Below the pieces are notes generated by a model. It did no database searches. It was not told the DNA's origin and saw only the letters and a list, made by a program, of their open reading frames with translations. 47,804 bases of DNA from an uncultured Bacteroidales bacterium (GTDB taxonomy: Bacteria > Bacteroidota > Bacteroidia > Bacteroidales > Bacteroidaceae): positions 1 to 47,804 of the forward strand of contig CACZMI010000028.1 of the NCBI GenBank assembly GCA_902782245.1, read 5' to 3'. Positions 1-6,902 of the stretch are shown one piece after another (position 1 is the first letter of the stretch; each line of letters begins with the position of its first letter). The translations under genes were made by a program, and so were the position numbers.

Positions 1-991
1 CTGCCAGGATATTCCAGAACGCCTCCAGATCGGCCTCCATATTACCGGTATCGACCGTAAGGCCAGCCTTCTGAGCCTTAACGAGGCCCGATTTGCGCGA
101 CTGCCGCATGGGTAGTTTGCGGTTCAGGTCTATGACCGATGACACTCCCCTCTCCTTGAGCGTGCCGCCGCTGCGGAACAGCGCATAGAGGTCCTCTTCG
201 GCCGGGAGCGTGCTGTATATATAAGGAATAGGTTTGTAGAGCCAGCGATGTGCGCCCAACTGACGCTTCATCCAGTCAATGGCGCAACTGAACACCTCGA
301 GCGCATCGACCGCAATCATCTCTTTGGGCACAATCAGGCCGCCGTAGGTCAGACCGCCGTGTGACTGCACCGTACCCTCCTCTTCACGCCAGTTGGCCGG
401 CAACATGGCCAGCAACTTGCCGTGCTTGTAGAACATGAGAGAGCAGTCAGTGAAACGGTCGCTGTGATAGTCCATGTAATTGCGGTCAAACAGGAACGTG
501 CCGTTCTTGGAACTCTTCACAAAGTCATTCCACTCCTGCTTGTGGCCGGCGTCGTATCTAACAATCTGAAGCTGCTCGGTCAGGTATTCGCTGTAATTGT
601 TGATGTAGCCCGATGCGTTGTATGGGTGCGATGCAAACACCACGCAGACCGTTCCGGGAGCAAAATCACGCAAATCACACCATACGCCCGGCGGGATCAG
701 TATGCCCTTGCGGGGAGAATCCATCCTTACCGACGCCTTGTGCGTACCGTCATCGACCATCATCGTAAAGCCGCCCGATACGGGAACAACCACCTCGGCC
801 GATTCGCTGTGCGAGTGACCTCCGCGAGTCTTGCCGTCGGGTACTCCGTAGATCCAGAATACGCGTTCTATCTGAAAAGGTATCTGATGTGCGCCCTCGG
901 CGAACGCCAGCGCTCCGCGGTCATCGGCCGACTCCGGAAATTCTATAATTCTGCATCCGCGAGGGAGTTGCTCCATTTCTGCTTCTTTCAT
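1..991 (-). CDS. WxcM-like sugar cupin fused to acetyltransferase-like domain (3' partial)
   Basis: Translating the reverse strand from the ATG at 991 gives 330 codons without a stop, running off the window edge. Residues about 1-140 read as a FdtA/QdtA/WxcM-type cupin: an early RGCRIIEFPE segment, the glycine-histidine motif RGGHSHSESAEVVVPVSG, and IPPGVWCDL. Cupins of this family isomerise or epimerise dTDP-keto-sugars for O-antigen and glycan synthesis. From about residue 150 the sequence changes to a FemAB/GNAT-like part (WNDFVKSSKNGTFLF, TYGGLIVPKEM), which in such fusions N-acylates the amino sugar. The protein probably makes an unusual amino sugar for a surface glycan. Family assignment is by motif reading; the exact substrate cannot be seen. 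A promoter box lies at 1037-1044 on the same strand. Confidence 0.85.
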   Translation of the reverse strand, partial: MKEAEMEQLPRGCRIIEFPESADDRGALAFAEGAHQIPFQIERVFWIYGVPDGKTRGGHSHSESAEVVVPVSGGFTMMVDDGTHKASVRMDSPRKGILIPPGVWCDLRDFAPGTVCVVFASHPYNASGYINNYSEYLTEQLQIVRYDAGHKQEWNDFVKSSKNGTFLFDRNYMDYHSDRFTDCSLMFYKHGKLLAMLPANWREEEGTVQSHGGLTYGGLIVPKEMIAVDALEVFSCAIDWMKRQLGAHRWLYKPIPYIYSTLPAEEDLYALFRSGGTLKERGVSSVIDLNRKLPMRQSRKSGLVKAQKAGLTVDTGNMEADLEAFWNILA

Positions 992-1036
992 AATTATCGT
1001 AAAGATAACGGATTATTTTGGCTTATGTTGTTTTTT

Positions 1037-1044
1037 CAAAAATA
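1037..1044 (-). promoter_or_regulatory. -7 promoter box for the WxcM-like gene
   Basis: TATTTTTG on the reverse strand fits the Bacteroidota -7 consensus TAnnTTTG and lies about 45 bases upstream of the start codon at 991. Confidence 0.5.
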
Positions 1045-1080
1045 ATCGCTCTAAAACTTGCAGGACTCAAAACATCGCCT

Positions 1081-1088
1081 TACCTTTG
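1081..1088 (+). promoter_or_regulatory. -7 promoter box for the tRNA pair
   Basis: TACCTTTG matches the Bacteroidota -7 box. It lies 35 bases before the first tRNA, so one transcript probably carries both tRNAs. Confidence 0.6.
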
Positions 1089-1123
1089 TGCCCGCTAAAG
1101 GATTCCGAACCAACGGTTCCCAG

Positions 1124-1210
1124 GGAAGTTTGGGTGAGTGGCTGAAACCAGCAGTTTGCTAAACTGCCGTACGGGTAACCGTACCGGGGGTTCGAATCCC
1201 CCAGCTTCCG
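1124..1210 (+). tRNA. tRNA-Ser(GCT)
   Basis: The acceptor arms GGAAGTT and AGCTTCC pair over 7 bases with one G-T wobble. The anticodon loop is TTGCTAA, giving anticodon GCT for AGC/AGU serine codons. A long variable arm (CCGTACGGG with GTAACCGTACC) marks a class II tRNA, as expected for serine, and the T-arm GGGGGTTCGAATCCCCC is intact. CCA is not encoded. It is probably co-transcribed with the tRNA-Glu 30 bases downstream. Confidence 0.95.
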
Positions 1211-1240
1211 CCTCCTTTTGGCAGACATACATAACCGAAT

Positions 1241-1312
1241 GGCGCTTTCATCTAACGGTTAGGATACAAGATTCTCAATCTTGGCATACGGGTTCGATTC
1301 CCGTAGGCGCTA
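1241..1312 (+). tRNA. tRNA-Glu(CTC)
   Basis: A complete cloverleaf can be drawn: acceptor GGCGCTT with AGGCGCT (G1-T72 is a wobble), D-arm ATCT/GGAT, anticodon stem CAAGA/TCTTG with loop TTCTCAA, and T-arm ACGGG/CCCGT with TTCGATT. The anticodon CTC reads GAG glutamate codons. CCA is not encoded. The last third of this tRNA is present again in inverted orientation just downstream of its terminator (1350-1374). Confidence 0.92.
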
Positions 1313-1348
1313 CAAAGAAAGGTCCGATTTTTCGGGCCTTTTTCTTTG
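1313..1348 (+). terminator. Terminator of the tRNA unit
   Basis: A hairpin with arms CAAAGAAAGGTCCGA and TCGGGCCTTTTTCTTTG around a short T-loop begins directly after the tRNA-Glu discriminator base. The T-run lies inside the descending arm, so the structure can stop transcription at about 1343. Confidence 0.75.
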
Positions 1349-1349
1349 T

Positions 1350-1383
1350 AGCGCCTACGGGAACCGAACCCGTCTAGACGGGT
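1350..1383. repeat. Inverted copy of the tRNA-Glu 3' end plus 16-bp palindrome
   Basis: Positions 1350-1374 are the reverse complement of tRNA-Glu 1287-1311 with a single mismatch (C for T in the T-loop part). The copy holds the T-arm and acceptor strand but no anticodon arm, so it is not a tRNA gene. It runs into the perfect palindrome ACCCGTCTAGACGGGT (1368-1383), which is followed by CCCC and seven T. Confidence 0.85.
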
Positions 1384-1480
1384 CCCCTTTTTTTAGTTTG
1401 TTCCGCAAACGGTGGCCCTCCGGGCCATCTCGCTCGCATACTCGCTTCGCCCCAATACTTTTGCACCTGCGTAATGCTCC

Positions 1481-1621
1481 GCCAAAGTGTCCCACATTAG
1501 CCCGCGTTAGAGCGTATTCTCGTCACGGTTCGTGTGGGACACATGCTCATTTCGAGGGTGTGTCCCGCGCTCATCGGCCCCACACACCCTCTCAGCGCCC
1601 ATCACCGTGGGACACTTTGGC
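1481..1621. repeat. Repeat element A, 15-bp terminal inverted repeats
   Basis: The element starts with GCCAAAGTGTCCCAC (1481-1495) and ends with its exact reverse complement (1607-1621). Its interior shares the words GTGTGTCCC, GCTCATCGGCCCC and CTCTC with the two related elements at 23675-23848 and 25544-25675. It encodes nothing, so it is MITE-like or a structured extragenic repeat. Confidence 0.85.
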
Positions 1622-1671
1622 GAACTTACCATTTTTTCGCGCCGCATTTTGGAGGTAATAAATTTATTACC

Positions 1672-1679
1672 TATATTTG
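1672..1679 (+). promoter_or_regulatory. -7 promoter box for the DUF4160/DUF2442 pair
   Basis: TATATTTG matches the Bacteroidota -7 box and lies 18 bases before the ATG at 1698. It implies a very short leader and rules against the upstream in-frame TTG at 1677 as start. Confidence 0.7.
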
Positions 1680-1697
1680 CCAAAAACTATAAGATCT

Positions 1698-1937
1698 ATG
1701 CCTACTGTTTTTATTCTATTAGGATTCGTATTTAAATTCTATTCCAATGAGCACAACCCTATTCACATTCATGTCTTGAAAGGGGGAGCTAAAGCAAAGT
1801 ATTCAATCTTTCCCGTCAAGATGATTGACAACAATGGGTTCAAGCCATCGGAACTAAAGATCATCGAGTCAATAATAGAAGAAAACCAGGAGGTAATAGC
1901 CGAACACTGGAACAGATATTTTAATAAGGACCGATGA
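1698..1937 (+). CDS. DUF4160 family protein
   Basis: This 79-residue protein begins MPTVFILLGFVFKFYSNEHN and contains the PIHIHV segment that characterises DUF4160 proteins, small bacterial proteins of unknown biochemical role. The ATG at 1698 was chosen because the promoter box ends only 18 bases upstream. The stop codon overlaps the start of the next gene in an ATGA, so the two are translationally coupled. DUF4160 genes are commonly paired with DUF2442 genes, and a toxin-antitoxin-like role has been suggested from that pairing, but nothing here shows which protein would be toxic. The pair sits next to tRNAs and a repeat element, so it may have been acquired. Confidence 0.85.
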   Translation: MPTVFILLGFVFKFYSNEHNPIHIHVLKGGAKAKYSIFPVKMIDNNGFKPSELKIIESIIEENQEVIAEHWNRYFNKDR

Positions 1938-2347
1938 GTATGATTGAGATTGAGAAAATATGGATGACTGATGAGGCGGTGTGGATTCGGACCAAGGATG
2001 GTCGCGAAGCCTGCGAGCTTTTTGAGGATTACCCCAGGTTGAAGGTTGCATCGGCCAAACAGAGAGCCAACTTCAGGGCCGATGAGTACGGAATCAACTG
2101 GCCAGATATTGATGAGGACCTGAGTTTTGAGGGATTCTTCCAGCCCAAGAACCAGACAGAGCTTTACCGCCTGTTCCTAGCCCACCCCGAGTTGAACGCA
2201 TCGGCCATCGCCAGAAGGCTGGGAATATCACAAAGCCTTTTTGCCCAATACATTAGCGGAACTAAGAAACCGTCAAAAGAACGGCGTGACAAGATCTACG
2301 CCGTCCTCCACGAAATAGGTCAGGAACTGATTTCCATCCCCGCTTGA
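1934..2347 (+). CDS. DUF2442 domain with C-terminal helix-turn-helix
   Basis: The protein has 137 residues. The first 70 match the DUF2442 pattern (VWIRTKDGREACELFEDYPR, then LKVASAKQRANFR and a GINWPDIDEDLS segment). The last 60 form an XRE-like helix-turn-helix: SAIARRLGISQSLFAQYISG followed by KKPSKERRDKI. It therefore looks like a DNA-binding partner of the DUF4160 protein, whose gene it overlaps by 4 bases, and could regulate its own promoter. A second possible start is the ATG at 1940. The HTH reading is confident; the biological role is inference. Confidence 0.85.
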   Translation: MSMIEIEKIWMTDEAVWIRTKDGREACELFEDYPRLKVASAKQRANFRADEYGINWPDIDEDLSFEGFFQPKNQTELYRLFLAHPELNASAIARRLGISQSLFAQYISGTKKPSKERRDKIYAVLHEIGQELISIPA

Positions 2348-2358
2348 GTAAACAATCA

Positions 2359-2495
2359 GGGACGGTTCTGTTTTGCTCGCGAATAGATTCTATTCGCTAA
2401 CTGATCTTGCGGGCAAAATGGAAGGTTTAGCTCGACGGCCCCGTAGGGGGAACCAACGGTCGACGGCCGAAGGGTAAGTCAAAGTCAACCGTCCC
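2359..2495. repeat. Structured repeat between convergent genes (GGGACGGTT ends)
   Basis: The outer ends GGGACGGTT (2359-2367) and AACCGTCCC (2487-2495) are inverted copies. Inside are the perfect palindrome GCGAATAGATTCTATTCGC (2379-2397), TTTTGC/GCAAAA arms around it, and two copies of TCGACGGCC. The same GGACGGTTCT word ends the longer element at 20434-20718, so the two belong to one family. It fills the gap between two converging genes and may terminate both. Confidence 0.7.
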
Positions 2496-2502
2496 TTTTT
2501 GT

Positions 2503-3276
2503 TCACCTCCAGAGGTCGTTGGTTTTGGCCTCCAGGTATTCGGGATACCAATCGGGGGCTGCTGCAAAGAGAGATTGTTTGGTTGGTTCTACTCTATCAA
2601 GAACTTTGGTTGCGGCATCCAGATCTTTGGCTTTGACGGCCTTATACAGAGCTATTCCAATATCTACCAGGTTTTTAAGAGGACCCTCTCCAAGCTGGTT
2701 GCGGCACATTGCGGTTCTGCCCTCGGAGTAGAAAGTGTATGAGTTTCCGTCCACCAACACAGCTTCGGGTATTCCGCCCTTGAGTGTCTTGTTGCCGTTC
2801 TCATCGGTAAGCACCAATCTGCGGTATGGCATGAAAGTGGCGGTCTCGACTGCCACGCGGAACAGCGCGTCCAACTTACCGGCCAGTTCCTTGCTGACCT
2901 TGAGCGTATCGGATATTACCTTAACGCTTTCGCGTTTGTTGTACCAGATGTTCTTGCTTGCAGTGACGGCTACAAGATACGGCTGTCCGTCAATGCCGAT
3001 GCACTTGACCGCGTACTCGGGATCGAACGACGGACGGTCCTCGAACGCCCACTGCACCCTTCGGCCGTATAAGTCTAACATATCCTCCACAATCGCGTGG
3101 TAACTGTCCGACTCCGGTATGCGATAAGAATAGGTCGGAGTCAGGTGCGCGGGTCCCGGATCGGGAAGCTCAATGTCGAAAAGACTCTCAATCCTTTCTC
3201 TAACTGATTCAAAATTCTGTGCCGATGCGCACAAGCACAATGCAAACGCAGAGGCAATAAGGAATAACTTTTTCAT
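2503..3276 (-). CDS. Secreted protein of unknown function
   Basis: The chosen ATG at 3276 gives 257 residues starting MKKLFLIASAFALCLCASAQ, a clear signal peptide with cleavage after SAQ; the upstream in-frame extension has no such logic. The mature part begins with a helical stretch (NFESVRERIESLFDIELPDPGP) and continues with mixed alpha/beta sequence. I do not recognise a family. It contains no cysteine motif or lipobox at the start of the mature chain, so a periplasmic protein is likely. A promoter box lies at 3372-3379. Confidence 0.8.
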   Translation of the reverse strand: MKKLFLIASAFALCLCASAQNFESVRERIESLFDIELPDPGPAHLTPTYSYRIPESDSYHAIVEDMLDLYGRRVQWAFEDRPSFDPEYAVKCIGIDGQPYLVAVTASKNIWYNKRESVKVISDTLKVSKELAGKLDALFRVAVETATFMPYRRLVLTDENGNKTLKGGIPEAVLVDGNSYTFYSEGRTAMCRNQLGEGPLKNLVDIGIALYKAVKAKDLDAATKVLDRVEPTKQSLFAAAPDWYPEYLEAKTNDLWR

Positions 3277-3371
3277 ACTGATTGTAATTAGGAATTTGTA
3301 ATTAAGAATCCCCAAATGGTCCGATGTTAAGCCTGCCGCCATAAACATTATTGTTCGTTAAGATTCAGGGG

Positions 3372-3379
3372 CAAAAATA
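3372..3379 (-). promoter_or_regulatory. -7 promoter box of the secreted protein gene
   Basis: TATTTTTG on the reverse strand lies 95 bases upstream of the ATG at 3276. Confidence 0.5.
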
Positions 3380-3407
3380 GGCCCACAATCCTAACGAATC
3401 AAAAAAT

Positions 3408-3456
3408 CAGCGTTGCAAAAACGCTGCAATTGGGGCCTGACCCCATTTGTATCATT
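3408..3456. repeat. REP-like palindrome at the 3' end of the BASS gene
   Basis: Read on the reverse strand, the stop codon TGA of the transporter opens TGATACAAATGGGGTCAGG, followed by CCCCAATTG. The core is GGGG-CAGG-CCCC-like and matches the repeats at 8464-8561 and 44666-44694. A second small hairpin CAGCGTT/AACGCTG (3408-3426) follows. Together these probably end transcription of the transporter gene. Confidence 0.7.
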
Positions 3457-4297
3457 TTTTGCGAACAGCAAAAACATACACCAGCAGGACGATGTTCATC
3501 ATCAGCGAGTAGAGGATGGCGGGGATAGCCATCTCTGCGCTATTGAAGATGAAGGGGCTGGTGGCGATGGCAATGGCCTGGGCGGCGTTCTGCATGCCCA
3601 CCTCAATCACCACGGTGCGGCGCTGCTGGGCATTGTTTTTGACCAGGCGTGACAGCATGGACGAGCAGAAAATGGCCACCAGAATCAGCGCGGTTACGCA
3701 TACGGTTATGATTCCCAGATTGTCCAGGATGGTCCTATGGTTCTGGATATAGAATACGGTAATGAGCACCATCAGCAGCGGAAACGCCAGTTTTGACAGC
3801 ACCTTGTCTATTCCGGCCGATGCCTTAGGCCACGCGTAATGAATGCCTATTCCCAGCAGCACGGGCAGCAGCATAAGCAGCAGGTTCTGCTTGATCAGGT
3901 TGCCCACCGGAAGCGTAATGCCCACGCTCTCGCCTATCATCTGTGTGGCCCAGCTCATGATTACCGGAATGGTGAACAGAGTTATGATGCTGCTCAGCGC
4001 GGTCAATGTAACGGACAGAGCCACATCACCGTTAGCCAGCTTTGAGAATACGTTCGATGAACTTCCGCCCGGACAGCACGCAATCAGGATGAGTCCGATA
4101 AAGAAGACCGGAGTAAGATTGAAAGCCCACGCCAGACCAAGCGCGATAAGCGGCAGCAGTATAAGCTGTCCGAACAGCGCCACAACTATAGGCCAGGGAT
4201 TTTTAAAAACCTTACCGAAATCCTCAAACTTAAGTGTAAGACCCAGGTCAAACATCAGCAGGGTCAGAATGGGAAGAACTATCCAAATAGTATTCAT
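3452..4297 (-). CDS. Bile acid:sodium symporter (BASS) family transporter
   Basis: The protein has 281 residues with about nine strongly hydrophobic segments and almost no soluble domain. The segment CCPGGSSSNV at residues 74-83 and the later EVGMQNAAQAIAIA are signatures of the BASS family, sodium-coupled carriers of bile acids, organic acids or vitamin precursors in the inner membrane. Its length is slightly shorter than the usual 300-320 residues but covers the fold. It is divergently transcribed from the omega-amidase gene. The substrate cannot be read from sequence. The stop codon is part of a REP-like repeat. Confidence 0.9.
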   Translation of the reverse strand: MNTIWIVLPILTLLMFDLGLTLKFEDFGKVFKNPWPIVVALFGQLILLPLIALGLAWAFNLTPVFFIGLILIACCPGGSSSNVFSKLANGDVALSVTLTALSSIITLFTIPVIMSWATQMIGESVGITLPVGNLIKQNLLLMLLPVLLGIGIHYAWPKASAGIDKVLSKLAFPLLMVLITVFYIQNHRTILDNLGIITVCVTALILVAIFCSSMLSRLVKNNAQQRRTVVIEVGMQNAAQAIAIATSPFIFNSAEMAIPAILYSLMMNIVLLVYVFAVRKK

Positions 4298-4319
4298 GTT
4301 AAGTCTGATTTTCGGGTCG

Positions 4320-4327
4320 CAAAGGTA
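4320..4327 (-). promoter_or_regulatory. -7 promoter box of the BASS transporter gene
   Basis: TACCTTTG on the reverse strand lies 22 bases before the ATG at 4297, back to back with the forward box at 4336-4343. Confidence 0.65.
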
Positions 4328-4335
4328 TAAAATAT

Positions 4336-4343
4336 TAATTTTG
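4336..4343 (+). promoter_or_regulatory. -7 promoter box of the omega-amidase/Nudix unit
   Basis: TAATTTTG lies 18 bases before the ATG at 4362 in a compact divergent promoter region. Confidence 0.65.
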
Positions 4344-4361
4344 CACTCAAATCCATTTTGA

Positions 4362-5117
4362 ATGAAGATTGCATTAGTACAGAACAGTCCCGTTCAGGGA
4401 GACCCCGGAAGCAGTCTGGCCGACCTTGACAACCTTATAGGACAGGGTTGCGGGGCCGATATCTACGTACTGCCCGAGATGTTCGCCACCGGACAGTACA
4501 TAGACCCGTCACCGGTGGTACAGACCATGGACGGACAGATTGTGGACTGGATGATCCAGAAGGCATCGTTCCTGAACGCCGCCGTGTGCGGATCACTTCC
4601 CGTAAAAGAGAACGGCTGCACCTACAACCGGCTTATCTTTGCAAAACCCGACGGCACCATAGACCACTATGACAAGCACCATCTGTTCAGTTACTCCGGC
4701 GAGTCCCAAAACTACACTCCCGGACAGGACCGCGTAGTGATAGAGTTCCGCGGCCTGAGAATACTGCTGCTCATATGCTATGACCTCAGGTTCCCCACGT
4801 TCTCACGCAACCGTGACGACTACGATGCAGTCTTCTACCCCGCCAACTGGCCCGATAAGCGTATCCTTGCATGGGATACCCTGCTCCGCGCCCGCGCCAT
4901 CGAGAACCAGTGCTATGCCATAGGCGTAAACCGTGCCGGAGCCGATGACTTTGGCTTCTATCCCGGCCACAGCGCAATAATAACCCCCTACGGAGAGACT
5001 CTCATCCAGACCGATGACAAGACACAGATGCTCTGCGCCGACCTGGACATGGAGCAGTTGGCCCGTTTCCGCGCCAAGTTCCCCGTACTTCAGGATGCCG
5101 ACAGGAATGAACGCTGA
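4362..5117 (+). CDS. yafV: Omega-amidase, nitrilase family (YafV-like)
   Basis: The 251-residue protein has the nitrilase-superfamily catalytic triad: Glu39 in LPEMF, Lys105 in YDKHHLF and Cys139 in LLICYDLRFP. The combination MFATGQ after the Glu and the DLRFPTFSRN segment is typical of YafV/Nit2 omega-amidases, which hydrolyse alpha-ketoglutaramate or alpha-ketosuccinamate left by glutamine transaminases or methionine salvage. It is cytoplasmic, with no signal peptide. The Nudix gene overlaps its last 11 bases in another frame, so both are repair or clean-up enzymes made from one transcript. Confidence 0.9.
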   Translation: MKIALVQNSPVQGDPGSSLADLDNLIGQGCGADIYVLPEMFATGQYIDPSPVVQTMDGQIVDWMIQKASFLNAAVCGSLPVKENGCTYNRLIFAKPDGTIDHYDKHHLFSYSGESQNYTPGQDRVVIEFRGLRILLLICYDLRFPTFSRNRDDYDAVFYPANWPDKRILAWDTLLRARAIENQCYAIGVNRAGADDFGFYPGHSAIITPYGETLIQTDDKTQMLCADLDMEQLARFRAKFPVLQDADRNER

Positions 5118-5610
5118 TAACAATAACGAACTCTTTCCCATAGTCGATGAACAGGGAAACGTACTGGGCAAGATACTGCGCGGTCAGGCACATGACGGCC
5201 GTAAAGTGCTTCATCCAGTGATACACCTTCATCTTTTCAACTCCAAGGGAGAACTCTACCTGCAGCGCCGCCCCGACTGGAAACCCATCCAGCCCGGCAA
5301 GTGGGACACCGCAGTAGGCGGACATATATCATACGGTGAGACCGTCCAGGAGGCCTTTAAGCGTGAGGTGATGGAGGAACTGGGCATAAGCGTCCCCAAC
5401 CCCACTTCCATGGGTCACTACGTCTTTGAAAGCAAAGTGGAAAAAGAACTGGTCAACGTATTCAAGACCGTTTACGACGGACCTGTCAACCCCAGCAAAG
5501 ACGAGTTGGACGGAGGCCGTTTCTGGACCATGCAAGAAATAAAGGATGCCCTCGGAAAGGGCATCCTTACACCAAATTTTGAATCAGAATTCAGGAAATT
5601 CTTTATTTGA
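5107..5610 (+). CDS. Nudix hydrolase, IPP isomerase-like (YfcD type)
   Basis: From the ATG at 5107 the protein has 167 residues. The Nudix box is complete: GHISYGE, seven residues, then REVMEELGI, matching GX5EX7REUXEEXGU and its metal-binding glutamates. The N-terminal part (ELFPIVDEQGNVLGK, LHPVIHLHLFNSKGELYLQRR) is that of the YfcD/IPP-isomerase-like subgroup, which hydrolyse nucleoside or other diphosphates of unsettled identity. The upstream in-frame extension is the wrong frame of the omega-amidase gene and was left out. Its 3' end overlaps the convergent propeller gene by 8 bases. Confidence 0.9.
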   Translation: MNADNNNELFPIVDEQGNVLGKILRGQAHDGRKVLHPVIHLHLFNSKGELYLQRRPDWKPIQPGKWDTAVGGHISYGETVQEAFKREVMEELGISVPNPTSMGHYVFESKVEKELVNVFKTVYDGPVNPSKDELDGGRFWTMQEIKDALGKGILTPNFESEFRKFFI

Positions 5611-6814
5611 ACCGGAACTCCAGCATAACCGGATTGTCATCATTCTGCTTCTTGAGTTCAGCGACAATCTGCTCGGCCAGAGGTGACATAGGTACGTTCT
5701 CATCTATTGCCATATCACCCAGATTTTCTATGATTGCAATCTGATGGTTGCCGTTGGCACCGGTGGGATCAACATCCATTGAAAGACCGGGAATACGCAG
5801 ATGCTTGTAGACCTTGGTTTTGTTGTCACGACGGACAAAATAGAGATAGTTGCTGGCATTGCCTATAGAGCCGTCAGGCCAGTTATATGTCACTCTGAAA
5901 CTGATGGTACCGTTATCAACCATTATGTTGTAAACATTGCTGATTTTTGGACCTTGGGTAGCCAGAGAAAATCTCTTGAGAACATCTTCCGCTCCTTCGG
6001 AACTCAAACTGACAGTCTCATCAAGCAACCTTTCAGCCTCTTCATCAACCGGTTCAGTCCCAAGTTTGAATTTGTATATGGGAGTAGCCTTTTCATAGTC
6101 AAATGTTACGATTGTACATACAAGTCCCGTAAAACAGGTTGAAAGATTTTTGGGATTGACATAGAACAGCTCCGGATAACCCAGAAGAAGTCTCTTTAGA
6201 AGACCTTCCCTGTACAATATTACGCCCTTACTCAGGTCACGCTCATCCCTGTCGACAATAATCATTGACTCCTTGGGCAGATGAAGAGAATCCTCATCAG
6301 CCGAAAGAGAACCTTCATCAAGGAATATTCCGAAATAAAGCATCTTGTCTCCCAGGTTCAGGCAGTTCTGAAGGTTGATATTCACTTGCTGCTTGCCCTT
6401 GAACTCCATTGTGACAGCATCATATGTCACCAGGTTGGAGTCATTCTCAATGTAAATGCAGTTGTTGAATTCGTCATAGGTAAAGTCCTCGATGAAATAA
6501 TACTCACCCGGACCACGTCCCAAACGGTCCAACACGCCGGTCAACTTATAATTATCAAAACGCAGGATCTTGCGGCTGTCACTGGTACGTGCCAGCATCA
6601 CGCTGCCGTCATTCCAGCTCTTTACGCCGCCAATTCCGTCAAGCGGGTCACTTGATTTGAGCGGATGGATCTTGAAATCATAGGCAATTTTGGTAAGGTC
6701 AGCCTCCTCCTCAATGTCAGCTGCGGTTATCTCTTCATAATCGCTACCGGAACCGGAACAACCGGCAAAAACTGCCATCAATGACAGTGACAAAAACAAA
6801 GAACTTTTTCTCAT
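5603..6814 (-). CDS. 6-bladed beta-propeller lipoprotein
   Basis: Starting at the ATG at 6814 the protein has 403 residues: MRKSSLFLSLSLMAVFAGC gives a signal peptide with lipobox FAGC, so the mature protein is a lipoprotein. The mature part has repeated beta-rich blocks, with GGVKSWNDGSVMLARTSD, ILRFDNYKLTGVLDRLGRGP, FTYDEFNNCIYI and VTYDAV, the pattern of Bacteroidota 6-bladed propeller proteins (NHL/DUF4934-like). These usually lie in the outer membrane or periplasm and bind ligands of unknown type. The gene is monocistronic with a promoter box at 6864-6871. Confidence 0.8.
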   Translation of the reverse strand: MRKSSLFLSLSLMAVFAGCSGSGSDYEEITAADIEEEADLTKIAYDFKIHPLKSSDPLDGIGGVKSWNDGSVMLARTSDSRKILRFDNYKLTGVLDRLGRGPGEYYFIEDFTYDEFNNCIYIENDSNLVTYDAVTMEFKGKQQVNINLQNCLNLGDKMLYFGIFLDEGSLSADEDSLHLPKESMIIVDRDERDLSKGVILYREGLLKRLLLGYPELFYVNPKNLSTCFTGLVCTIVTFDYEKATPIYKFKLGTEPVDEEAERLLDETVSLSSEGAEDVLKRFSLATQGPKISNVYNIMVDNGTISFRVTYNWPDGSIGNASNYLYFVRRDNKTKVYKHLRIPGLSMDVDPTGANGNHQIAIIENLGDMAIDENVPMSPLAEQIVAELKKQNDDNPVMLEFRFK

Positions 6815-6863
6815 AAACAAGAAGTTTATTGGTTATACAACAATGGACTATATTTAGTCTGCC

Positions 6864-6871
6864 CAAAGATA
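6864..6871 (-). promoter_or_regulatory. -7 promoter box of the propeller lipoprotein gene
   Basis: TATCTTTG on the reverse strand lies 49 bases upstream of the start codon at 6814. Confidence 0.6.
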
Positions 6872-6902
6872 GAAAAGAATTGTAAAAACAACCAAAAAAC
6901 AA

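Larger units (their letters stand above)
1384..1697. other. Intergenic region with small hairpins and one repeat element
   Basis: No believable gene lies here. The stretch holds small hairpins (GTTTG-CAAAC and TGGCCC-GGGCCA near 1396-1427), the repeat element at 1481-1621, and a promoter box at 1672-1679. Open frames through this stretch cross the tRNAs and repeats and have no protein-like composition. Confidence 0.7.

Noticed and set aside
422-1045. Long forward frame opposite the WxcM-like gene
   Set aside because: It is the antisense frame of a clearly protein-like reverse-strand gene and has no family-like composition.
1138-1377. Protein frame crossing both tRNAs
   Set aside because: It reads through two complete cloverleaf tRNAs and a terminator.
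1241-1697. Integrated prophage or island at tRNA-Glu
   Set aside because: Only an inverted tRNA fragment and a small repeat are present; no integrase or direct attachment repeat was found.
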